A stretch of DNA of 32,147 nucleotides, from contig MGNQ01000036.1 of NCBI GenBank assembly GCA_001796865.1, forward strand, positions 1-32,147. Direction: 5' to 3'. The DNA is from Chloroflexi bacterium RBG_16_56_11. GTDB lineage: Bacteria > Chloroflexota > Dehalococcoidia > Dehalococcoidales > RBG-16-60-22. This document shows, in pieces, positions 17,186 through 24,447 of this stretch (positions are counted from its first letter, which is position 1; every line of letters begins with the position of its first letter). The notes under the pieces are model-generated. The model did no database searches. It had not been told where the DNA came from and was given only the letters and a program-made list of their open reading frames with translations. A program made the position numbers and the translations under genes.

Positions 17186-17542
17186 CTATTTCTTCGTTTT
17201 TTTGGCCTTTTTTCCTTTCATAATCTGTTTGTACATCCGGGGGACATTAGGGGGATCGAATACGGGAAGGTCGCTGAATCGGCCTTCTTTCATGGTCCAC
17301 AATCCCTGTTTCCTGACATTAGCATCGAATTCTTCGAGATTATCGGTCTCCAGTTCATACAAAGCCATATATTTCCGTTGAACGTCTTCCTTCTTTTCAC
17401 AGCCCACCCAGCGCGTGGCTCTTATCATACCAGGGACTCCCAGCATATCCGGGATGTGCATATTGCTGTACCAGTCGTTGAACTCTTTTTCCCGGGCGGG
17501 GTCTTTACAATCACTGAAAACCACACACAAATACCTGGTCAT
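17186..17542 (-). CDS. EthD-like small protein, first gene of the cupin operon
   Basis: The 118-residue product has the ferredoxin-like pattern YLCVVFSDCKDPAREKEFND followed by WYSNMHIPDMLGVPGM, then RYMALYELE-type strands and a lysine-rich tail (KGKKAKKTKK). It shares EKE-[YF]-NDWY with the gene at 15506. The start has an excellent CAGGAGGG ribosome site. It leads the minus-strand operon with cupins B and A and is divergent from the IclR regulator, so that regulator probably controls it. Proteins of this kind often act as small dimeric accessory or monooxygenase-like enzymes, but no reaction can be assigned. Confidence 0.7.
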   Translation of the reverse strand: MTRYLCVVFSDCKDPAREKEFNDWYSNMHIPDMLGVPGMIRATRWVGCEKKEDVQRKYMALYELETDNLEEFDANVRKQGLWTMKEGRFSDLPVFDPPNVPRMYKQIMKGKKAKKTKK

Positions 17543-17577
17543 TTTGGTCCCTCCTGATTAGAAGAAAATCCGTTTTT

Positions 17578-17760
17578 CTATAATACTCCACGCCGTCCAG
17601 GATCGAGGGCATCTCTCAGACCGTCTCCTACCATATTGAATGCAAATACCACCAGCATAGTGGCCACTCCGGGCGCAACAGTAAGTAAAGGAATTGTCCT
17701 CAGAAAACGATAGCCATCATTGACCCTGGCACCCCAGGATGCCGCCGGCCCCGCATAGTA
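17578..17760 (-). pseudogene. C-terminal stump of an oligopeptide ABC-transporter permease (DppC/OppC type)
   Basis: Sixty minus-strand codons ending in TAG read as the family C-terminus: a WGARVNDGYRFLRTIP-type EAA-loop end, a final membrane segment (LLTVAPGVATMLVVFAFNM) and the diagnostic tail VGDGLRDALDP. The frame upstream closes within about seven codons, and none of the rest of the permease or the transporter operon is present. It lies just upstream of the EthD-cupin operon on the same strand. A peptide or opine transporter was probably once next to this cluster and was removed by deletion or rearrangement. Confidence 0.8.
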
Positions 17761-17810
17761 AAAAAGGTGAGTAAATAGTTAGTGCCTTTCCTTCGAAACA
17801 AAATAATAGT

Positions 17811-17829
17811 AATTCCAAAAATTGGAATT
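17811..17829. promoter_or_regulatory. Candidate IclR-type operator palindrome
   Basis: AATTCCAA-AAA-TTGGAATT is a perfect 8-bp inverted repeat with a 3-base centre, lying in the divergent region between the EthD-cupin operon and iclR. Its core ATTCCA/TGGAAT resembles the TGGAAA/TTTCCA type of site bound by IclR proteins. A half-site TGGAATT recurs at about 17942, close to the iclR start. Confidence 0.5.
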
Positions 17830-17890
17830 TAATTATGATTTTCCTGATAATATATTAATATCCAGTTCCTGTCAAGTCCTTTCCAAATAC

Positions 17891-17920
17891 TTTACAACCG
17901 CCGATAATAGGTGCTAGACT
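17891..17920 (+). promoter_or_regulatory. Candidate iclR promoter
   Basis: TTTACA (17891-17896) and TAGACT (17915-17920) are spaced by 18 bases and lie 57 bases before the iclR start codon, between the palindrome and its half-site. Confidence 0.45.
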
Positions 17921-17976
17921 TATCCCAAAAAATACAATCAATGGAATTCTATTTTATTTTGTAGGAAATATCCGCA

Positions 17977-18726
17977 GTGAAAATTATCAATAAAGCTTTC
18001 AGCATCCTGGAACTGTTTCTGGACCACGGAAGTGAACTGGCGTTGGATGATATTTCTCGCTTGTCGGGATTGAATAAGCCGACTGCAAGGAGAATAGCCC
18101 TGGCTCTGGTTGAATGCGGTTATCTCAGACAGCCAAAAAAACGCGGCAAATATTCTCTTGGCATGAAATTCCTGGATTTCAGCGGCTTTATTAAGATGAA
18201 CAATAACGTTTTACGCATAACCGCTCCTCACTTGATGGATCTGAAACAACAGGTAAATGAGTCGGTTACCATAGCTTTATGGGACGGAACGAAAACAGCC
18301 CTCTGCCAGTCATTTCTCGCCGACCATCCGCTAACGGTAGTTCCCGATGAAGGTACCAGACTGGTGTTACACGCTACCAGCGTCGGCAAGGCCATTCTCG
18401 CCGAATTGACGGACGGAGAATTGAATAGATATGTTGATAATCATCTGGCTCAGTATACTCCCAATACCATTACCGATATTAACGATTTGAAAAAACACCT
18501 GATGATAGTCAAACAGGAAGGCGTTGCCTTCGATGATGAAGAATATGACGCTGGCATTCGCGGTATCGCGGCGCCTTTAAAAAACGGAGAGGGAAACGTT
18601 GTCGGATCTGTCGGCATCTTAGGCCCTACCGTCCGCCTTACACGCGCAAGAGTCAGGGAATGTGTACCTGTTATAAAAAAAAGCGCCCTGGATATATCCA
18701 GAGAGCTGGGATATTCCGGCGAATAA
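17977..18726 (+). CDS. IclR-family transcriptional regulator
   Basis: The 249-residue protein has an N-terminal winged helix-turn-helix (LALDDISRLSGLNKPTARRI, then LVECGYLRQ). The C-terminal GAF-like IclR effector domain includes LHATSVGKAILAEL, GVAFDDEEYDAGIRGIAAPL and the end VGILGPTVRLT. Family members control catabolic operons for aromatic and other organic acids and sense a pathway compound. The start is GTG at 17977, with TAGGAAA upstream. It is divergent from the EthD-cupin operon and followed after 31 bases by cupin C and the SDR genes, so it very likely controls the whole island. Its DNA site may be the palindrome at 17811. Confidence 0.93.
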   Translation: MKIINKAFSILELFLDHGSELALDDISRLSGLNKPTARRIALALVECGYLRQPKKRGKYSLGMKFLDFSGFIKMNNNVLRITAPHLMDLKQQVNESVTIALWDGTKTALCQSFLADHPLTVVPDEGTRLVLHATSVGKAILAELTDGELNRYVDNHLAQYTPNTITDINDLKKHLMIVKQEGVAFDDEEYDAGIRGIAAPLKNGEGNVVGSVGILGPTVRLTRARVRECVPVIKKSALDISRELGYSGE

Positions 18727-18757
18727 TTTAAAAAAAAGAACTCAGAAAGGAAAGAGA

Positions 18758-19195
18758 ATGGCCCAACAGAAGAAGTACGGGAAATACATTGTCGATGCAC
18801 CCATAATGCAATCGGTCATGTTCCCCCAAATCACCGCACCGCAGATAAACGTCTTCGGCGGAGAACACCTCGGCGGCATTCAGTTCACGATGAATTGGTC
18901 GTATTTGACCGAGCCTTTCGTGATGGTGGACAGTTCTCATTCCCATGAATTCGACCAGGTTATCTGCTTCATCGGAGGAAATCCTTTAAATATCAGGGAG
19001 TTCGGCGGCGAGGTTGAATTCTACTTCGGCGAGGAGAAAGAAAAGCACATCATTACCAGTCCGTCATATATCTGTGTACCCCGGGGGCTGATACACGGTC
19101 CGTTAATCGTTAAAAGCATTAAAAAGCCAATTGTTTACATGGATTTCCCGCTGACGGCCCGGTATCTCAAAAAGAATGCCAGCGAGAAAAAATAG
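18758..19195 (+). CDS. Cupin-domain protein (paralogue C)
   Basis: The 145-residue protein is the short third member of the family seen at 15895 and 16540. It shares the block EFGGEVEFYFGEEKEKHI and the second cupin motif VPRGLIHGP (His113). Motif 1 is HSHEFDQVICFIGG: His61 and His63 are kept, but the Glu of HxHx3E is Gln67, although Glu64 sits next to the second His. The active-site metal chemistry may therefore differ from A and B. The N-terminal extension of A and B is reduced. AGGAAAG precedes the ATG. It follows iclR and precedes the first SDR gene by 35 bases, placing it in the plus-strand half of the regulon. Confidence 0.72.
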   Translation: MAQQKKYGKYIVDAPIMQSVMFPQITAPQINVFGGEHLGGIQFTMNWSYLTEPFVMVDSSHSHEFDQVICFIGGNPLNIREFGGEVEFYFGEEKEKHIITSPSYICVPRGLIHGPLIVKSIKKPIVYMDFPLTARYLKKNASEKK

Positions 19196-19230
19196 TCCCT
19201 GCCGAAACTTTACCAAAGAGGAGGCAATCC

Positions 19231-20025
19231 ATGGACCGAGTCAAAGATAAAGTGGCGATTGTGACCGGCGGCGCTAACGGTATCGGAGAAGCTACCGCCA
19301 GACTGCTGGCCCGCGAAGGCGCCAGGGTGGCCATCGTTGATATCGACGATGAGAATGGTAAAAGAGTAGCTGCGGAGATAAAGGCCGCAAAGGGAATGGC
19401 GGATTTCTGGCACCTGGACATTTCCAAAGAAGAAGAAGTAAAAAAAATTTTCACCGACATCTTGGGGAAATATGGCAAGCTTCATATACTGGTCAATAAC
19501 GCCGGAATTCCCGGCCACCGTAAGCCTGCTCACGAAACAACCTCCGAAGAGTTTGACAGGATAATGAATGTCAACCTCAAAGGGGCGTTCTTCTGCACCA
19601 AGTATGCCGCCCCTTACATGATAAAATCGGGCATCGGCAGCATCGTCAATATCGCTTCGATCTACGGTATTATCGGTTGCGACACCCCGGACTATGATAC
19701 TTCCAAGGGGGCCTTGCGGGCGATGACCAAATCGGATGCACTGATATACGCCAAGTCCAATATCAGGGTCAACTCCGTTCACCCGGGGAATATTATTACA
19801 CCTCTTTTCCGTAAGCTCGTGGAAAAAATTGGCGGTGGATTAGAAAACACCATCAAACTCCTTTCCACGATGTGTCCGATGGACCGAATGGGATACCCGG
19901 AAGAAGTAGCTCAAGGCATTCTGTTCCTGGCATCAGACGAATCAAGCTATGTGACTGCCGCCGAATTACTGATAGACGGAGGTATGTTCAACGCGCCGCC
20001 CCCAAAATATCCCGATACGGAATAG
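19231..20025 (+). CDS. Short-chain dehydrogenase/reductase 1
   Basis: This 264-residue classical SDR has the cofactor loop TGGANGIG, Asp in VDIDD after the second strand (favouring NAD), NNAG, and the catalytic Ser...Tyr-x3-Lys with YDTSK. The end FLASDESSYVTAAELLIDGG is standard for the family. AGAGGAGG lies upstream of the ATG. It shares the MDRVK-[DG]-KVAIVTG start, VDIDD, and ASDESSYVT end with SDR 2 at 20424, so the two arose by duplication inside the cluster. It probably oxidises a secondary alcohol in the island's pathway. The substrate is unknown. Confidence 0.92.
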   Translation: MDRVKDKVAIVTGGANGIGEATARLLAREGARVAIVDIDDENGKRVAAEIKAAKGMADFWHLDISKEEEVKKIFTDILGKYGKLHILVNNAGIPGHRKPAHETTSEEFDRIMNVNLKGAFFCTKYAAPYMIKSGIGSIVNIASIYGIIGCDTPDYDTSKGALRAMTKSDALIYAKSNIRVNSVHPGNIITPLFRKLVEKIGGGLENTIKLLSTMCPMDRMGYPEEVAQGILFLASDESSYVTAAELLIDGGMFNAPPPKYPDTE

Positions 20026-20067
20026 TCAAGAACTAAATTGAAAAATTATCGATGAGGAGTTACAACT

Positions 20068-20409
20068 ATGATAAAAACGATCGCGCTCGCCCACAGAAAA
20101 CCCGGTCTTACCCGTGAGGAATACAGCAAATACTGGCTGGAAACGCACGCCCCCCTGGCAGCCAGGCTCATTCCCTACGTGAAAAGATACGTACAGAACC
20201 ATTTTGTCGAGGTACCGGGAATGGAATACGAGGGCGACGGAATCGTGGAAATGTGGTATGACGACATCCAGTCCTGGCAGAAGTCCAGAGATGTTGTCAT
20301 GTCCAATAAAGAGCTGGCGATGGACGCGGCCAACTTCGTGAAGATGAAGGCGGGGAATTTCTGGGTAGTGGAAGAACACGTTATCCTCGATAAAATGAAC
20401 AAAAAATAA
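20068..20409 (+). CDS. EthD-domain protein
   Basis: The 113-residue product has the classical EthD layout: IKTIALAHRKPGLTREEYSK, then YWLETHAPLAARL, and a C-terminal half with EMWYDDIQSWQ and FWVVEEHVI. The Y-W-x3-HAPL motif is the best family mark. EthD proteins form small dimers and occur in oxidative degradation clusters, where their exact role is often unclear. GAGGAG precedes the ATG. It lies between two SDR genes in what looks like one operon (gaps of 42 and 14 bases). It is only distantly related to the two EthD-like genes at 15506 and 17186. Confidence 0.8.
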   Translation: MIKTIALAHRKPGLTREEYSKYWLETHAPLAARLIPYVKRYVQNHFVEVPGMEYEGDGIVEMWYDDIQSWQKSRDVVMSNKELAMDAANFVKMKAGNFWVVEEHVILDKMNKK

Positions 20410-20423
20410 ACGAGGGATTGCCG

Positions 20424-21191
20424 ATGGATAGAGTCAAGGGAAAAGTGGCTATTGTTACCGGCGCCGCATCAGGCATCGGCGAATCGACCGCCAAGCTCCT
20501 GGCCCGGGAAGGTGCTCAAGTCGCCGTGGTGGATATAGACGATGATAACGGCCGGCGCGTGGTCAGGGAAATCGTCTCTGCCGGAGGTGAAGCCGTTTAC
20601 CACCACATGAACGTCGCCATAGAGAAAGAAGTGGAGCAAATCATTTCCGATATATACAAGAAATACGGAAAGCTCAATATCCTGGTGAACAACGCGGGAA
20701 TCGCCGGGGGTGGCGGCCCCAGCCACTTATTGTCTAACGAAGAATGGGACAGGGTAATGAATATAAACCTGAAAGGCCCCTTCTGGTGTGTAAAATACGC
20801 GGTGCCTTATTTCATGAAGTCCGGCAGCGGCAGTGTTATCAATGTTTCCTCGATCATGGGGATACTCGGGGGGCCAACGCCGGCTTACTGCAGTTCCAAG
20901 GGCGGCATACGGACGCTGACCAAAGCGGACGCGGTCACCTATGCCAAACAGAACATTCGGTTCAACTCCGTACACCCCGGTTACATCATAACCCCGCTAT
21001 TTAAGACTCTGGCAGCCAAATCACCCGGTGGCGTAGAGAAACAAATTGAGAAAGAGAGTCAGGGAATTCCTTTAGGTAGAATGGGGCTGCCGGAGGACAT
21101 CGCCAACGGTATCCTTTACCTGGCATCCGATGAATCCAGCTACGTCACCGGCATCGAGCTGATAATCGACGGGGGGAAAATTATCATCTGA
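20424..21191 (+). CDS. Short-chain dehydrogenase/reductase 2
   Basis: This 255-residue classical SDR has TGAASGIG, VDIDD, NNAG, and the catalytic YCSSK with Ser in INVSSIMGI. The C-terminal YLASDESSYVTGIELIIDGG is typical. The ORF track starts at TTG 20418, but ATG 20424 has GAGGGA at good spacing and matches the MDRV start of SDR 1, so I prefer it. It is the closest relative of SDR 1 in the window. Two near-duplicate dehydrogenases in one operon suggest that they act on successive or stereochemically different intermediates, which is inference. Confidence 0.92.
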   Translation: MDRVKGKVAIVTGAASGIGESTAKLLAREGAQVAVVDIDDDNGRRVVREIVSAGGEAVYHHMNVAIEKEVEQIISDIYKKYGKLNILVNNAGIAGGGGPSHLLSNEEWDRVMNINLKGPFWCVKYAVPYFMKSGSGSVINVSSIMGILGGPTPAYCSSKGGIRTLTKADAVTYAKQNIRFNSVHPGYIITPLFKTLAAKSPGGVEKQIEKESQGIPLGRMGLPEDIANGILYLASDESSYVTGIELIIDGGKIII

Positions 21192-21221
21192 GGCTGCTTG
21201 TTGCAGCGGCGGGAGGAAGAT

Positions 21222-22100
21222 ATGGACAGGCTACTCGAAGGAAGAGTTGCCGTGGTAACCGGGGCCGGAAGCGGTATCGGACGCGCCGAGGCCATCGGCC
21301 TGGCAGCCCAGGGTGCCAGGGTAGTGGTAAACGACATAGGCACATCCCATGATGGCCAAGGAGTTTCCCGTTCACCGGCTGACGCGGTCGTCAAAGAGAT
21401 AAACAACACCGGTGGCATGGCTGTCTCCAACTATGATAGTGTTGCGACGGAAAAGGGGGCGGAGAATATTATCAATACAGCCATCAAGACGTACGGGCGC
21501 ATTGATGTATTGGTAAACAACGCCGGTGTTGTATGCGAGCCCCGGCCGGTATTTGACATCCCCCTTGATAACTGGGAACTCTTGATAAAAACACACCTGT
21601 TCGGCACTTTTTATTGCACTCGATATGCCTGTTCTTTTATGCAAAAGCAGAGGTACGGCAGAATTATCAACACGTCTTCCCACGTGGGACTGGGATGGAA
21701 AGGTTTTACCGCTTACGGAGCCGCCAAGGAAGGAATAGCTGGCCTGACGCGGACGGTAGCCAGAGATATGGCCGAATTTGGCGTCACCTGCAATGCAATC
21801 AGACCTTTGGCGGCCTGGAGGGGCTCCAGGGAAATCACGCCTCGTATGGCAGTAAACCGACCGGAAGATGTGGCCAGTCTGGTGGTGTTTCTCGCCAGCG
21901 AAAAGGCTGACCACATTAACGGCTGCATTTTCGAGGTCTGGCACGGGCACGTGGGCATTTTTAACGAGCCGCCGACCGTTAAAGAAATTATCAGGAAAGA
22001 TGGTAGCTGGACCGCCGAAGAACTGGCTGACGCTATACCGCGTACCCTGACCAGGGGCCGGTCAAGGGAAGACTTACCTCCCGTTTTAACACCTGAATAA
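21222..22100 (+). CDS. Short-chain dehydrogenase/reductase 3 (longer, HSD17B4-like)
   Basis: This 292-residue SDR has TGAGSGIG, NNAGVV, and catalytic SSHVGLGWKGFTAYGAAK. It differs from the other two in having the GTSHDGQGVSRSPADAVV insert after the second strand and a long C-terminal tail (WTAEELADAIPRTL). This pattern is common in SDRs related to the dehydrogenase part of peroxisomal multifunctional enzyme type 2, which act on 3-hydroxyacyl-CoA or similar substrates. The start at 21222 is set by GGGAGGA, trimming eight residues from the ORF-track version. A terminator follows, so it is probably the last gene of the iclR-side operon. Confidence 0.9.
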   Translation: MDRLLEGRVAVVTGAGSGIGRAEAIGLAAQGARVVVNDIGTSHDGQGVSRSPADAVVKEINNTGGMAVSNYDSVATEKGAENIINTAIKTYGRIDVLVNNAGVVCEPRPVFDIPLDNWELLIKTHLFGTFYCTRYACSFMQKQRYGRIINTSSHVGLGWKGFTAYGAAKEGIAGLTRTVARDMAEFGVTCNAIRPLAAWRGSREITPRMAVNRPEDVASLVVFLASEKADHINGCIFEVWHGHVGIFNEPPTVKEIIRKDGSWTAEELADAIPRTLTRGRSREDLPPVLTPE

Positions 22101-22126
22101 AGCGGCCTAAATCAGTCTTTATCGAT

Positions 22127-22153
22127 GGGGGCTTCAAGCCTCCCTTTTCTTTT
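22127..22153 (+). terminator. Probable Rho-independent terminator after SDR 3
   Basis: GGGGGCT (22127-22133) pairs with AGCC-T-CCC (22137-22144), with one bulge and a three-base loop. TTTTCTTTT follows. It lies 27 bases after the SDR 3 stop codon. Confidence 0.55.
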
Positions 22154-22416
22154 ATTAATGCCCCTTTTTCAACTTCGTCCAATGGTAGCTTCACTCAAAG
22201 CTAGGTTCCTTTTTAATGCAAAATTTATGGTTGTACGTGGCTGAAGCTACGTTCCCAATACGTTCATCGACATGAATGTGCTTTCTAACTTAGGTTTCAA
22301 CTGTTTCTGATATCGCTTGACTCCAATTCCCGCCTTCCTTAGGATAGTGATAAGAACCTCTTGTGTCTGTGATTCTTTTACATTGATTATTCTATTCGGT
22401 AAGAAAGGGATAACCT
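22154..22416 (+). promoter_or_regulatory. Leader region with candidate hyuA promoter
   Basis: No gene is visible here. TTGACT (22317-22322) and TAGGAT (22340-22345) are spaced by exactly 17 bases and lie about 70 bases before hyuA, giving the hyuAB-adh-aldolase operon its own promoter. The rest of the stretch shows no clear structure. Confidence 0.45.
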
Positions 22417-24447
22417 ATGAGACGATTGGCTGTTGATACCGGCGGAACGTTTACGGATGTCGTCTATATCGATGACGACACCATGCGGATAATCGTGGAT
22501 AAAGTGCCTACTACGCCTTCCGACCTTGGCAAGGGAGTCCTGGAGGCAATTAGAAAGATTAATATAGATGTATCCGGAGTGGCGCTGTTTATCCACGGTA
22601 CCACCGCCGGACTGAACACCATTGCGCAACGGACGGGCGTTAAAGTGGGCTTGATAACCACCCAGGGCTTTACCGATATCCTGGAAATGACCAAAAGCAG
22701 CCGAAAAGACGTTTACAACTACCTGTGGAAAAAACCGGAACCGCTGGTGCCCAGGTATCTCCGGCGGGGAGTGAGGGAACGCACCAGATATACCGGGGAA
22801 ATAACGGAAAGACTCGATGAAAAAGAAGTAAAGGAAGTTGTCGGAAAACTGAAAGAGGCCGGGGTTGAGTCTATCGCGGTATGCCTGCTGCACTCCTATA
22901 CCAACCCGGAAAACGAGCGAAAGATAGGAGAAATTATCAACGAGGTCTGGCCCGGGGTGAGTGTTTCTCTCAGCCACCAGGTAGCCAGGGAAGTTGGCGA
23001 GAATACAAGGGCTAATACCACGATAATTAGTGCCTACATGGGAAAAGCTTTCACAGGATATGTCAGCCGCTTGAGTGATAATTTGAAAGACATGGGATTC
23101 CGCGGGCAGCTGCTGGTGCTGGGCCCCAGCGGGGTACTGGGCATCGAAGCCGCCAGGGAAAAACCCCTGTGTAGTCTTTCGTCAGGACCGGTCGGCGGTG
23201 CGGCCGGCGCCGCTTACCTGGCCAGGCTCTGCGGCGTGAAAAATGTGGTTACCATGGATGTGGGCGGCACCAGCTTCGACGTATCTATCATTAAAGACGG
23301 CGTGAACATAGAAAGGCACGAGTCCGAACTGATGGGCTACCCGGTATTCAATGCGGGTATAGAGATACTGAGCATCGGGGCGGGCGGGGGCAGTATCGCC
23401 AGGGTTGATTCGGCCGGGTTGTTGACGGTGGGGCCGGAGAGCGCGGGCGCCAGTCCCGGCCCGATGGCTTACGGGCTGGGAGGAAAGGAGCCGACGGTTA
23501 CCGATGCCGCCCTGGTCAACGGTTTGATTGACCCTGACTATTTCCTTGGCGGTGAAGTCCGTTTGAATCTGGAACTGGCTACCAGGGGGGTTAGCGACAT
23601 CGCTGACAAGTTGGGCATAAGCCTGAATAAAGCCGCCGACGGTATACTGGCCGTCGCCAGGAACAACATGACCACCGCTACCATAGAAATACTAATCGGT
23701 CAGGGCTACGACCCCAGGGATTTCGCCATCATGGCCTTCGGCGGGGGCGGCGGGATATTTGCCGGAGCTATAGCCAGGGACATGTCCATCTCGCGCGTCA
23801 TTGTTCCGCCCGACCCCGGTGTTTTTTGCGCCCGGGGAATATTAACCATGAACCTTGTCCATACCTACGCTCAGGCTTATGCCCGGTCGATGGACAGGAT
23901 GGTTATTCGCGAGCTCGATGATGTTTACCAACTTATGGAGACAAGCGCCCTGGAAACACTAATCGCGGAAGGCATGTCTGAAGATAAAATAGAGTATAAC
24001 CGCTACCTGGATATGGGTTACCAGGGTCAGTACTATTACATCGAGACACCCGTGCCCGGCGGCGAATTACAGGAAGGGGCTAAAAAGGAAATTGGCGGCT
24101 CTTTCGAACGTCTCCATGAGACCAGGTATGGGCATCGCATCGAAGCCCCTTTGACAACTACCGGTGTCCGGTTAAAAGCCACGGGTAAGATCAAGGATAT
24201 GCCTGTCCCGGAAATTAAAAAAGGCAAAGAAATATCCCGCAACGCCCTGAAAAAGAAGCGAAAAGTATATTTTGACGGAAGTTTTCTCGATACCCAAATT
24301 TACGAAAGAAATAAGCTGATCTGCGGGAACACCATTGCCGGACCGGCGATTATCGAAGAGCCGTTTCACACCACGGTTGTCATGCCGGGGCAGATATTGA
24401 ATGTTGATCAGCTCGGTAACCTGACTATTCACACAGGAGGCGCGTAG
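22417..24447 (+). CDS. hyuA: Hydantoinase/oxoprolinase subunit A (HyuA)
   Basis: HyuA-type subunits bind and hydrolyse ATP to drive hydrolysis of hydantoins or 5-oxoproline, or carboxylation of ketones, together with HyuB. The 676-residue protein has the actin-like start RRLAVDTGGTFTDVVYID, HGTTAGLNTIAQRTG, the ATPase block TMDVGGTSFDVSIIKDG, and GAGGGSIARVDSAGLLTVGP. AFGGGGGIFAGAIARDM lies in the C-terminal half. The length matches N-methylhydantoinase A. AAGAAAGGG precedes the ATG. The stop codon is directly followed by the hyuB ATG. Acetone or acetophenone carboxylase subunits are close alternatives, and the sequence alone does not decide the substrate. Confidence 0.93.
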   Translation: MRRLAVDTGGTFTDVVYIDDDTMRIIVDKVPTTPSDLGKGVLEAIRKINIDVSGVALFIHGTTAGLNTIAQRTGVKVGLITTQGFTDILEMTKSSRKDVYNYLWKKPEPLVPRYLRRGVRERTRYTGEITERLDEKEVKEVVGKLKEAGVESIAVCLLHSYTNPENERKIGEIINEVWPGVSVSLSHQVAREVGENTRANTTIISAYMGKAFTGYVSRLSDNLKDMGFRGQLLVLGPSGVLGIEAAREKPLCSLSSGPVGGAAGAAYLARLCGVKNVVTMDVGGTSFDVSIIKDGVNIERHESELMGYPVFNAGIEILSIGAGGGSIARVDSAGLLTVGPESAGASPGPMAYGLGGKEPTVTDAALVNGLIDPDYFLGGEVRLNLELATRGVSDIADKLGISLNKAADGILAVARNNMTTATIEILIGQGYDPRDFAIMAFGGGGGIFAGAIARDMSISRVIVPPDPGVFCARGILTMNLVHTYAQAYARSMDRMVIRELDDVYQLMETSALETLIAEGMSEDKIEYNRYLDMGYQGQYYYIETPVPGGELQEGAKKEIGGSFERLHETRYGHRIEAPLTTTGVRLKATGKIKDMPVPEIKKGKEISRNALKKKRKVYFDGSFLDTQIYERNKLICGNTIAGPAIIEEPFHTTVVMPGQILNVDQLGNLTIHTGGA

